NCBI GenBank assembly: GCA_024711415.1
Contig: JANJSW010000152.1
Location: forward strand, 1 to 5,784
Length of the DNA stretch: 5,784 nt
Source of the DNA: Thermomonas sp.
GTDB taxonomy: Bacteria > Pseudomonadota > Gammaproteobacteria > Xanthomonadales > Xanthomonadaceae
Reading direction: 5' to 3'
In this document: piece after piece, positions 1 to 5,272 of the stretch
Layout of the letters: every line of letters begins with the position of its first letter
Position numbering within the stretch: position 1 is the first letter of the stretch
Notes under the pieces: model-generated
Told to the model about the DNA's origin: nothing
What the model saw: the letters and a program-made list of their open reading frames with translations, nothing else
Databases searched by the model: none
Program-made: the position numbers and the translations under genes

Positions 1-84
1 TACCTGTCCGAGGCGATCGGCAAGCTCGGCGTCGGCAACCGCATCGAGGCCTACCGGCTGGCGCGCCAGAAGGGCTGGCTGTAG
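1..84 (+). CDS. LuxR/NarL-type response regulator, C-terminal end (5' partial)
   Basis: Frame 1 reads through 28 codons to a TAG at 82-84. The residues contain YLSEAIGKLGVGNRIEA followed by YRLARQKGWL. This matches the end of the GerE/LuxR helix-turn-helix of NarL/FixJ response regulators: the recognition helix (NYLS-A--KL), the N-R-E-A segment, then a terminal K-G-W-L. The receiver domain and most of the DNA-binding domain lie left of the window, so the partner kinase and targets cannot be named. DesR/LiaR-like regulators commonly end this way. The gene converges on the cytochrome b561 gene with a 6-bp gap, and there is no sign that the two are functionally linked. The family call is fairly safe despite the short fragment; any specific function would be a guess. 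Confidence 0.8.
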   Translation, partial: YLSEAIGKLGVGNRIEAYRLARQKGWL

Positions 85-98
85 CGGCGCTCAGCCCT
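71..98. terminator. Possible bidirectional terminator hairpin between convergent genes
   Basis: AGGGCTG (71-77) and CAGCCCT (92-98) form a perfect 7-bp inverted repeat around a 14-nt loop. It spans the stop codons of the response regulator (82-84) and cytochrome b561 (93-91). There is no T-tract on either side, so it is a weak candidate for an intrinsic terminator. It may simply stabilise 3' ends. Confidence 0.3.
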
Positions 99-642
99 CC
101 GGCGGCGGCGCGCGCCGGCCACCGGCCATCGCCTCGAACACGCCGTCGCGGCGGATCCAGGCGTGGTGCAGCGCCGCCGCCACGTGCCCCAGCACGGTGG
201 CGAACAGCAGCCAGGCCAGCAGGCCGTGGGCATCGCGCAGCCACGCGTACAGCACCGGATCATGCGGCGCGATCGCAGGCAGGGGCACGCCGCCGGGCAA
301 CAGCACCGCGTTGCCGGCGGCCGAGGTCAGCGCCCAGCCCAGCAGCGGCAGCGCCAGCATCAGCGCGTACAGCAGCACGTGCGAGGCGTGCGCGGCGGCG
401 GCCTGCCAGCGCGGCAGGTCGGCCGGCAGCGTCGGCGGCGGATGGCGGCGGCGCACCCACAGGCGGACCAGCACCAGCACCAGCAGGGCCAGGCCCAGCG
501 GGCGATGCAGCGCGATCAGCGGCGGCCGCAGGGTCAGCGAGGCCATCATCGCCACGCCGATCAGCAGCTGGGCCAGCAGCAGCACGGCCATCAGCCAGTG
601 CAGCAGGCGGGCGAGCGGGACGAAGCGCGCTGCGGGGCTCAT
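91..642 (-). CDS. Cytochrome b561 family protein (CybB/YodB-like)
   Basis: This is a 183-residue integral membrane b-type cytochrome. Bacterial members of the family are dihaem, four-helix proteins that oxidise quinol in the inner membrane. Hydrophobic helices lie near residues 13-34, 43-62, 88-106 and 138-160. Histidines sit where the family has its haem ligands: H15 (RLLHWLMA), H46 (ALHRPLG), H139 (DAHGLLAW) and H153 (LGHVAAALHH). The length is typical of stand-alone CybB. The ATG (642-640) overlaps the TGA of the upstream peroxidase gene as ATGA, and a strong GGGAGG (654-649) sits 6 nt upstream, which fixes the start and implies translational coupling. The C-terminus (GGRRAPPPEG) is a short basic and proline-rich tail. 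Inferred role: to pass electrons from the quinol pool to the catalase-like peroxidase encoded just upstream. The family call is strong; the partnership rests on context. Confidence 0.93.
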   Translation of the reverse strand: MSPAARFVPLARLLHWLMAVLLLAQLLIGVAMMASLTLRPPLIALHRPLGLALLVLVLVRLWVRRRHPPPTLPADLPRWQAAAAHASHVLLYALMLALPLLGWALTSAAGNAVLLPGGVPLPAIAPHDPVLYAWLRDAHGLLAWLLFATVLGHVAAALHHAWIRRDGVFEAMAGGRRAPPPEG

Positions 643-1727
643 CGCGGACCTCCCTGGCCGGTGGCCTCCGGTGCCTGGCCGCGGGCGATCTCGCGCTCGC
701 GGCGGTTGAACGACTGCGCGTACACCACTGCGCGCGCGGCGAGGATCGGGTCGTCGGAGGTCTCGATCCCGGGCGGCAGCACGGTGGGGTCGAAGTTGAC
801 GTCGCGGCAGGTGCCCTCGGCCTGCGGCGTCATCGTGTCCAGCCACAGCGTGCCGAGGGTGCGAGTGGGTCGTGACGCAGGCCACGGCTGCGAAGGGTCG
901 CCCAACGCGTCGCCGGGGGCCGGCAGCGTCGCCACCAGATCCCAGGCTACCGGGCCGGCGGCCAGCCGGCGCGCGAACTCCGCGGCCAGGTAGTCCGGCG
1001 TGGCTGCGGCGCGCGCGGCGGCGTCCATCGCCACCAGCGGTGTGCGCGGGCGCAGTGACCAGCGCAGCGGCTGTTGACGACCGTCGGCGGCGACGAAGAC
1101 GAAGGTGTGGATGCCGTTGTAGGTCGTGTTGGCCCAGCTCTCCGGCCACGGCGCGCTGGCCGCCCAGTCGCGGAAAGCGCGTGCGCTGGGGTATTTCGCC
1201 AGCACCGCGGCCATCCACGCCGGATCCGGCTTGCCGGTGGCGGGGTCGGGAATCTGTGCGCGGGTCTGTTCGAGGAAGGCCTCGGCGCTGGGCAGGGCGA
1301 AGAACGGGAAGCTGTTCATCGCCAGCCGCCAGTCCGCGCCGTCGTCGCTGCGCAGCTGCAGGGCCAGGCTGCGCACCCGCGCGCCGGCTTCGGCGCCGTG
1401 CGGATCGCCGCCGCCGATCGACAGCCGGCCCAGCACCGGCACCCGGCCCTGCGCGAACACCCGCGCCGACGACAGCGCGGCGCCGTCGGCCGTGCCTTCG
1501 AACCAGCCGCCGACGCAGACGCCGCGGCTGTGCGCGCGGCGGTAGCCGGGGTGTGGGCCGGCGGCGGCCTCGATCGCGCCGATCAGGGTGCGCGCGGTGG
1601 GCGGGGTGTGGCCCAGCCGTCCGGCGGCGTACAGGAAACCGGCGCCAGCAACGGCCACGACCGCGGCGATGGCGGCCAGCGGTCCCAGCGGCGGGCGTCG
1701 GCGGGGCGGAACGGGAGGCGGGGACAT
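639..1727 (-). CDS. Membrane-anchored catalase-related peroxidase (SrpA-like small catalase family)
   Basis: This 362-residue protein is a short member of the haem catalase family; classical monofunctional catalases are about 480-750 residues. Catalase landmarks are present: a distal histidine region AHSRGVCVGGWFEG (H66), the distal asparagine region MNSFPFFAL (N138), and a proximal region RAVVYAQSF, where Y336 would be the haem-iron ligand and R332 its usual helper. An arginine-rich N-terminus precedes one hydrophobic helix (about residues 15-36) with no evident signal-peptidase site. I therefore infer an N-in signal anchor with the haem domain in the periplasm. Reduced catalases of this kind are thought to act as peroxidases on organic or hydrogen peroxide. 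The only cysteines are C71, beside the distal histidine, and C307. The ATG at 1727-1725 has GGAG (1736-1733) 5 nt upstream and lies downstream of an ECF-type promoter element. The frame stays open upstream of 1727, but that stretch crosses the promoter and the sigma gene, so I reject a longer start. It is co-transcribed with cytochrome b561 through an ATGA overlap. Confidence 0.9.
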   Translation of the reverse strand: MSPPPVPPRRRPPLGPLAAIAAVVAVAGAGFLYAAGRLGHTPPTARTLIGAIEAAAGPHPGYRRAHSRGVCVGGWFEGTADGAALSSARVFAQGRVPVLGRLSIGGGDPHGAEAGARVRSLALQLRSDDGADWRLAMNSFPFFALPSAEAFLEQTRAQIPDPATGKPDPAWMAAVLAKYPSARAFRDWAASAPWPESWANTTYNGIHTFVFVAADGRQQPLRWSLRPRTPLVAMDAAARAAATPDYLAAEFARRLAAGPVAWDLVATLPAPGDALGDPSQPWPASRPTRTLGTLWLDTMTPQAEGTCRDVNFDPTVLPPGIETSDDPILAARAVVYAQSFNRREREIARGQAPEATGQGGPR

Positions 1728-1732
1728 CGGAA

Positions 1733-1736
1733 CTCC
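1733..1736 (-). promoter_or_regulatory. Ribosome binding site of the peroxidase gene
   Basis: GGAG on the minus strand, 5 nt before the ATG at 1727. It supports this start over longer in-frame alternatives that would run back through the divergent promoter. Confidence 0.65.
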
Positions 1737-1762
1737 GGGAATTGTGTGGGAGGTACGAGTCG

Positions 1763-1787
1763 GACGTCCGGACGGATGCGTTATTCC
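1763..1787 (-). promoter_or_regulatory. Predicted ECF-sigma promoter of the peroxidase/cytochrome b561 operon
   Basis: On the minus strand, GGAATAA (1787-1781) is followed after exactly 14 nt by CGTC (1766-1763). A GGAA-type -35 with a CGTC-type -10 is the general form of ECF sigma promoters. Transcription would start near 1757, giving a leader of about 30 nt before the peroxidase ATG at 1727. The same element with the same spacing occurs in front of the sigma gene on the other strand, which is the main reason to believe both. The -10 lies inside a perfect 10-bp palindrome, CGGACGTCCG (1761-1770), which could also be an operator. Confidence 0.65.
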
Positions 1788-1798
1788 CGCCAGCGGGA

Positions 1799-1823
1799 GG
1801 AATAATTCGCGGGCCGGTGCGTC
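1799..1823 (+). promoter_or_regulatory. Predicted autoregulatory ECF-sigma promoter of the sigma/anti-sigma operon
   Basis: GGAATAA (1799-1805), 14 nt, then CGTC (1820-1823). Hexamers and spacing match the minus-strand element at 1787-1763. A start near 1830 would give a leader of about 20-26 nt before the sigma-factor ATG. The two -35 boxes face each other as an inverted repeat (TTATTCC 1781-1787 / GGAATAA 1799-1805), separated by only 11 bp. Autoregulation is the usual arrangement for ECF factors that have a cognate anti-sigma factor. Confidence 0.65.
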
Positions 1824-1849
1824 TGACCGGCGAATCCCCCAATGGACGG

Positions 1850-2371
1850 ATGCCCATGGACGCCCTCGACGAAGAGGCCTTGCAGATGCTGCTGCCGCGT
1901 TTGCGGCGCTTCGCCCGTTCGCTGGCGGGCGATCCCGCGACCGCCGACGACCTGGTGCAGGCCGCGCTGGAGCGCGCGCTGCGCCGCTGGGGCAGCCGCC
2001 GCGACGCCGAGGCGCTGCAGCCCTGGCTGTTCTCGATCCTGTACCGCCAGTTCGTCGACGAGCACCGCCGCGGCCGCCGCTGGCAGCGCCTGCTGGCCCT
2101 GCTGGGGGCGCAGGACGCGCCCACCGCGCCATCGCCCGAGCAGATCCACGCCGACCGCCTGCAGCTGGCGGCGTTCGCCCGCCTGCCGGCGGAGCAGCGC
2201 GCGCTGCTGCTGCTGGTGGCGGTGGAAGGCTTCAGCTACCGCGAGGCCGCCGACACCCTGGGCGTGCCGATCGGCACCGTGATGTCGCGCCTGTCCCGCG
2301 CCCGCGACCGGCTGCGCGCCGCCGCCGACGAGGCGCCCACCCCGACCCGCCGCCTGCGAGGTGTGCCATGA
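1850..2371 (+). CDS. ECF-type RNA polymerase sigma factor
   Basis: This 173-residue sigma-70-family protein has the two-domain form typical of ECF factors. Region 2 spans about residues 14-80 and includes DPATADDLVQAALERAL (core-polymerase binding) and PWLFSILYRQFVDEHRR (the -10 recognition part). A linker of about 20 residues follows, then region 4 at about 104-158, with the helix-turn-helix YREAADTLGVPIGTVMSRL followed by SRARDRL. There is no C-terminal sensory extension and no cysteine. The start is either ATG 1850 (MPMDALDEE) or ATG 1856 (MDALDEE, 171 residues). Shine-Dalgarno support is weak for both, although GGACGGA (1844-1850) would serve 1856 better. The TGA overlaps the anti-sigma ATG as ATGA. 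It lies downstream of a predicted promoter of its own class, and the same promoter type faces the peroxidase operon, so I infer it controls both. From memory, the gene neighbourhood resembles group ECF26, but I cannot confirm that assignment from sequence alone. Confidence 0.93.
   Translation: MPMDALDEEALQMLLPRLRRFARSLAGDPATADDLVQAALERALRRWGSRRDAEALQPWLFSILYRQFVDEHRRGRRWQRLLALLGAQDAPTAPSPEQIHADRLQLAAFARLPAEQRALLLLVAVEGFSYREAADTLGVPIGTVMSRLSRARDRLRAAADEAPTPTRRLRGVP
2358..2361 (+). promoter_or_regulatory. Ribosome binding site of the anti-sigma gene
   Basis: GAGG lies 6 nt before the ATG at 2368, inside the 3' end of the sigma gene. It fixes the start, even though this reading frame stays open far upstream through the sigma gene. 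Confidence 0.6.
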
Positions 2372-3114
2372 CCTGGACCCCCGACGACGCCGACCTGCAC
2401 GCGCTGGTCGATGGCCACCTGCCGCCCGACCGCCGCGACGCCGTGCTGGCGTGGCTGCGCGCGCATCCCGAGGCGCAGGCGCGGGTGGACGCGTGGCAGC
2501 GCGACGCGCACCTGCTGCGCGCCGACTGGGCCGGACTGGACGCGCCGGCCGTGCTGCCTTCGGCCATCGGCGTGGCGGCGGCGCGGCGACGCCTGGCCCG
2601 CCGCCGGCGTGCGCGGGTCGGGCTGGCCACCGCCTGCGCGCTGGCATTGGGCATCGGCACGCTGTTCGGCTGGCAGCTGCGCGGCGCCGGCGTCGGTGAT
2701 CGCGCGCCCATGGCCGACGCGGTGGCGGCTTACCGGTTGTTCGCCACCGGACCGGCGCCGTTGGAGTTCGACGCCGGCCGGCGCACGCAGTTGCAGGCGT
2801 GGCTGCACGCGCAGTTCGGCGCGGCCGGCGACGTGCCGGACTTCAGCGCGCAGGGCTATCGCCTGGAAGGCGGGCGGCTGCTGTCCACGCCGGAGGGCGC
2901 GGCGGCGATGCTGGTCTACCAGGACCGCGACGGCGGCCGCATCGGCCTGTACCTGCGCCCACGCACGCCGCGCCTGGCCGCCCCGGGCGAACGCCGCGAC
3001 GGCCGCCTGCTGGCGCAGTACTGGGCCGAGGGCCGCACCGCGTTCGCGCTGGTCGGGCCAGCCACGCAGGTACGGCTGCGCGCGCTGGCGCCGCTGCTGC
3101 GCGGCGCCGGCTGA
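2368..3114 (+). CDS. Membrane anti-sigma factor (RsiW-like, COG5662 type)
   Basis: This 248-residue protein starts with an anti-sigma domain pattern, LHALVDGHLPPDRRDAVLAW followed by LRAHPEAQARVDAW (residues 10-43), which in the family sequesters the ECF factor in the cytoplasm. A basic stretch, RRRLARRRRAR (73-83), precedes a single transmembrane helix at about 84-104, giving an N-in, C-out topology. A periplasmic domain of about 145 residues follows, with recognisable text such as YRLEGGRLLSTPEGAAAMLV and a likely beta-rich fold; I do not recognise its ligand. There is no HxxxCxxC zinc motif, and the only cysteine (C90) lies in the membrane helix, so this is not a ChrR/RsrA-type thiol sensor. 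The start is set by the ATGA overlap with the sigma gene and a GAGG box. Release of the sigma factor may need proteolysis or a conformational signal; nothing here shows which. Confidence 0.9.
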   Translation: MTWTPDDADLHALVDGHLPPDRRDAVLAWLRAHPEAQARVDAWQRDAHLLRADWAGLDAPAVLPSAIGVAAARRRLARRRRARVGLATACALALGIGTLFGWQLRGAGVGDRAPMADAVAAYRLFATGPAPLEFDAGRRTQLQAWLHAQFGAAGDVPDFSAQGYRLEGGRLLSTPEGAAAMLVYQDRDGGRIGLYLRPRTPRLAAPGERRDGRLLAQYWAEGRTAFALVGPATQVRLRALAPLLRGAG

Positions 3115-3135
3115 GCCGCGGGATCAGCCCGCGGC
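3115..3135. terminator. GC-rich hairpin between convergent anti-sigma and aminopeptidase genes
   Basis: GCCGCGGG (3115-3122) and CCCGCGGC (3128-3135) form a perfect 8-bp stem with a 5-nt loop. It starts directly after the anti-sigma stop codon (3112-3114), and the aminopeptidase stop codon (TGA, 3126-3124) lies in the loop. The position suggests a shared bidirectional terminator or 3'-end stabiliser. There is no T-tract, so intrinsic termination is uncertain. Confidence 0.45.
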
Positions 3136-4497
3136 GCGCGCCTTCAGCAGCGCGTAGGCGGCGCGCAGGCCCTGCGCCTCGCCACCGGCCGGCTTGCCGG
3201 GGCGGTCGCCGTCGTTCCACGCGTACACGTCGACGTGGCCCCAGCGCACGCCGTCGGCGACGAAGCGCTCCAGGTACAGCGCCGCGGTCACGCTGCCGGC
3301 CATGGTGGTATTGCTGGCGTTGGCCAGGTCGGCGATGCCGCTGGTGAGGTAGCGCAGGTAGGGGCGCCACAGCGGCATCCGCCAGAGCGGATCGCGCGCC
3401 ATCATGCCGGCGTTGAGCCAGTCGTTGGCCAGCGCCTCGTCGTTGGCGTACAGCGCCGGCAGGTCCGGGCCCAGCGCGATGCGCGCGGCGCCGGTCAGGG
3501 TGGCGAAATCCAGCAGCAGGTCGGGTTGCAGTTCGCAGGCGCGAGTCAGCGCGTCGCACAGCACCAGCCGGCCCTCGGCATCGGTGTTGTCGATTTCCAC
3601 GCTCACGCCCTTGCGGGTGGCGATCACTTCGCCCGGGCGGAACGCGTTCGGTCCCACCGCGTTTTCCACCGCGGCGATCAGCAGGGTGATCCGCAGCGGC
3701 AGCTTGCGCGCCATCACCAGTTCGGCCAGCGCCAGCGCGTGCGCAGCGCCGCCCATGTCCTTCTTCATGTTGCGCATGCCGGCGGCGGCCTTGAGGTCCA
3801 GCCCGCCGGTGTCGAAGCACACGCCCTTGCCGCAGATCACGACGTGCGGATGCGACGCGTCGCCCCAGCCCAGTTCGATGATGCGCGGCGCGCGATGCGA
3901 GGCGCGGCCGACCGCGTGGATGGCCGGGTAGTTCTGCACCAGCAGGTCATCGCCGGCAATGGCCGCGATGCTGGCGCCGTGCGCCTGCGCGATCGCGCGT
4001 GCGGTGGTTTCCAGTTCGTCCGGGCCCATGTGCTCGGTGGGCGTGTTGACCAGGTCGCGCACGCGCACGCAGGCGGCCAGCAGGTCGAAGGTTTCGGCGT
4101 CTAACGCGCCGACCAGCCGGCTGCTGTTGGCCGGCGCCTGCTTGTAGCGGCTGAAGCGGTACAGGCCCAGGCCCCAGCCCAGCTGCAGGGCGCGGCGGGC
4201 ATGGCCATCGAACTCGTCGGCCAGCTGCCAGTCGCCCGCCGGCAGCGCGCGCGGCGCGTGCGCCCACGCCAGCGGATCGTGCGCATCCTCCAGGCCCAGC
4301 ACCGCGCCGGCCACGCGGCCATCGGCATCCGCCCAGGCCTGCGCGCTGCCGGCACTGCCGTCGAAGCGCTGCGCGGCCAGCCACGCCTGCACCGGCGCGG
4401 GCTGGGCCGCGCACCAGCTGGCGAAATCGGCCTTGCGCACGGCGTGCAGCGGCAGCGGGGCATCGGCGGTGGCGGTGAAGCCGGCGGGCAGGCTCAT
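3124..4497 (-). CDS. M17 leucyl aminopeptidase family protein
   Basis: This 457-residue cytosolic metallo-aminopeptidase would remove N-terminal residues from peptides in protein turnover. The M17 signature NTDAEGRL is at 304-311. The two-metal site is complete by alignment to the family pattern: K224 and D229 in CGKGVCFDTGG, D247 in MKKDMGGAA, and D306 and E308 in the signature. Catalytic K236 (GLDLK) and R310 are also present. The N-terminal 150 residues are diverged, as is usual in M17, and contain APANSSRLVGALDAE before the conserved VRDLVNTPTEHMGPDELE. The GLDLK and MRNMKKDMGG forms resemble the subgroup simply named 'leucyl aminopeptidase family protein' in proteobacteria rather than canonical E. 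coli PepA, so I leave the symbol empty. It starts inside the ATGA that ends the HAD gene, with only a weak upstream GAG, so it is probably translated by coupling. No residue needed for activity appears to be missing. Confidence 0.95.
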   Translation of the reverse strand: MSLPAGFTATADAPLPLHAVRKADFASWCAAQPAPVQAWLAAQRFDGSAGSAQAWADADGRVAGAVLGLEDAHDPLAWAHAPRALPAGDWQLADEFDGHARRALQLGWGLGLYRFSRYKQAPANSSRLVGALDAETFDLLAACVRVRDLVNTPTEHMGPDELETTARAIAQAHGASIAAIAGDDLLVQNYPAIHAVGRASHRAPRIIELGWGDASHPHVVICGKGVCFDTGGLDLKAAAGMRNMKKDMGGAAHALALAELVMARKLPLRITLLIAAVENAVGPNAFRPGEVIATRKGVSVEIDNTDAEGRLVLCDALTRACELQPDLLLDFATLTGAARIALGPDLPALYANDEALANDWLNAGMMARDPLWRMPLWRPYLRYLTSGIADLANASNTTMAGSVTAALYLERFVADGVRWGHVDVYAWNDGDRPGKPAGGEAQGLRAAYALLKARAAG

Positions 4498-5207
4498 GCG
4501 GCGTTCTCGAACAGGGCGCCCGCGTCCAGCCAGTCGGCCAGCGCGGTCAGGGTGGGAATGTGCAGGTCGGCGCGCGCCAGCGGCTCCGGCCAGGCGTGGT
4601 CGCCGCGGTCGATCCAGCAGCTGCGCAGGCCGGCGTTGGCGGCGCCGGCCACGTCCATGTGCGGATGATCGCCCACGTGCAGGACTTCACCGGGCGCGCA
4701 GCCCAGCCGGCGGCAGGCTTCGTGGAACAGGCCTGCATCCGGCTTGGCCGCGCCGTATTCGCGCGCACCCAGCTGGAAGCGGAACAGGCTGGCGATGCCG
4801 ATCGCGGCCAGGTCGGCGTTGCCGTTGGTCAGCGCGGCGATCGGCAGGTGCGCGGCGATGCGCTGCAGGCCGTCGTGCGCGTCGGGGTAGAAGTCCACCC
4901 GGTTGCGCTCGTGGAAGAAGATCGCGTACGCCGCGCTGGCCAGCGCCGGGTCATCGCCGCTCTCGCGCAGCGCGCGCTCGATGGTCAGCCGGCGCAGCAG
5001 GCCGAGGTCGTGCGCGTGCTGCGGGAACTCGCTGAACACCCGCTCGCGCAGCGCGCGCATCTCGCTGATCGGGAAACGCTCGGCGGTGCGCGGGCTGTGC
5101 TCGGCGAACCAGGCGTGCAGGGCGGTTTCGATGCGCTCCCCGATCGGGGCGAACGGCCACAGGGTGTCGTCGAGATCGAGGGTGATGGCGCGGATAGGGA
5201 GGTTCAC
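4494..5207 (-). CDS. HAD-IA family hydrolase, YigB-like phosphatase
   Basis: This is a 237-residue haloacid-dehalogenase-superfamily phosphatase. Motif I is DLDDT (nucleophile D11, acid/base D13), motif II LTNGN (T127), motif III AAKPD (K155) and motif IV VGDHPHMD (D180, D185). The helical segment at about 20-105 is a type C1 cap of subfamily IA. LTNGNADL, LHVGDHPHMDVAGA and AGLRSCWID resemble E. coli YigB, which dephosphorylates FMN in riboflavin metabolism; substrate specificity here is inferred only from that likeness. The start is GTG 5207. The nearby ATG at 5215 is out of frame and meets a stop after three codons. No good Shine-Dalgarno precedes the GTG, but a TACAAT box ends 6 nt upstream, suggesting a leaderless message. 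The gene overlaps the aminopeptidase start as ATGA, so the two are probably one transcript. Confidence 0.9.
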   Translation of the reverse strand: MNLPIRAITLDLDDTLWPFAPIGERIETALHAWFAEHSPRTAERFPISEMRALRERVFSEFPQHAHDLGLLRRLTIERALRESGDDPALASAAYAIFFHERNRVDFYPDAHDGLQRIAAHLPIAALTNGNADLAAIGIASLFRFQLGAREYGAAKPDAGLFHEACRRLGCAPGEVLHVGDHPHMDVAGAANAGLRSCWIDRGDHAWPEPLARADLHIPTLTALADWLDAGALFENAA

Positions 5208-5213
5208 GCCGCC

Positions 5214-5219
5214 ATTGTA
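5214..5219 (-). promoter_or_regulatory. Candidate -10 box (TACAAT) for a leaderless HAD/aminopeptidase transcript
   Basis: TACAAT (5219-5214) differs from TATAAT at one base and stands out in a very GC-rich 61-bp gap. The next 6 nt (GGCGGC) lead straight to the GTG start codon, placing the expected transcription start on or next to that codon. I find no convincing -35 hexamer 17-18 bp upstream. It is a candidate only. Confidence 0.4.
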
Positions 5220-5272
5220 GGCCGGCCAGTCGGGGCGCGGGTCCTGCGTGGCCCTGCCCGGCGCCGGCCTAC
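5217..5272. repeat. Inverted repeat with GTAG-headed 10-bp arms in the intergenic gap
   Basis: GTAGGCCGGC (5217-5226) and GCCGGCCTAC (5263-5272) are perfect reverse complements separated by 36 nt. The gap holds further self-complementary runs, including the palindrome CCGGCGCCGG (5258-5267). The right arm includes the TAG stop codon of the AI-2E-family gene, and the left arm overlaps the candidate -10 box. It could be a factor-dependent terminator structure for the transporter gene or a degenerate pair of GTAG-type REP elements known from Stenotrophomonas and relatives. There is no T-tract. In such GC-rich DNA it could also arise by chance. Confidence 0.4.

Noticed and set aside
163..993. Glutamine/arginine-rich plus-strand open frame opposite b561 and the peroxidase gene
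   Set aside because: It is antisense to two genes with clear haem-ligand motifs. Its low-complexity Q/R/H composition is what such a shadow frame produces.
1737..1744. GGGAATTG near the peroxidase start as another ECF -35 box
   Set aside because: It lacks the GGAATAA form and faces into the divergent gap on the plus strand. No CGTC lies at the 14-nt spacing.
872..1849. Upstream extension of the sigma-factor frame
   Set aside because: It is antisense to the peroxidase gene and crosses the predicted promoter. Region 2 of the sigma factor begins just after 1850, so nothing is missing.
91..2124. A 677-codon open frame on the minus strand covering b561, the peroxidase gene and the divergent gap
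   Set aside because: Only the 91-642 part has family features. The rest is arginine- and proline-rich text in the wrong frame of the peroxidase gene, kept open by high GC.
1588..2367. Upstream in-frame extension of the anti-sigma protein through the sigma gene, suggesting a fusion or a longer start
   Set aside because: The text before 2368 is the +1 shadow of the sigma gene. GAGG plus ATGA at 2368 gives a normal start for the family.
3235..4104. 289-codon plus-strand open frame opposite the aminopeptidase
   Set aside because: The minus strand carries a complete M17 active site. This frame is compositionally biased shadow sequence.
5213..5215. ATG upstream of the HAD gene as its start, or as a tiny leader peptide
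   Set aside because: It is out of frame with the HAD gene and meets TGA after three codons. No ribosome site supports a leader peptide.
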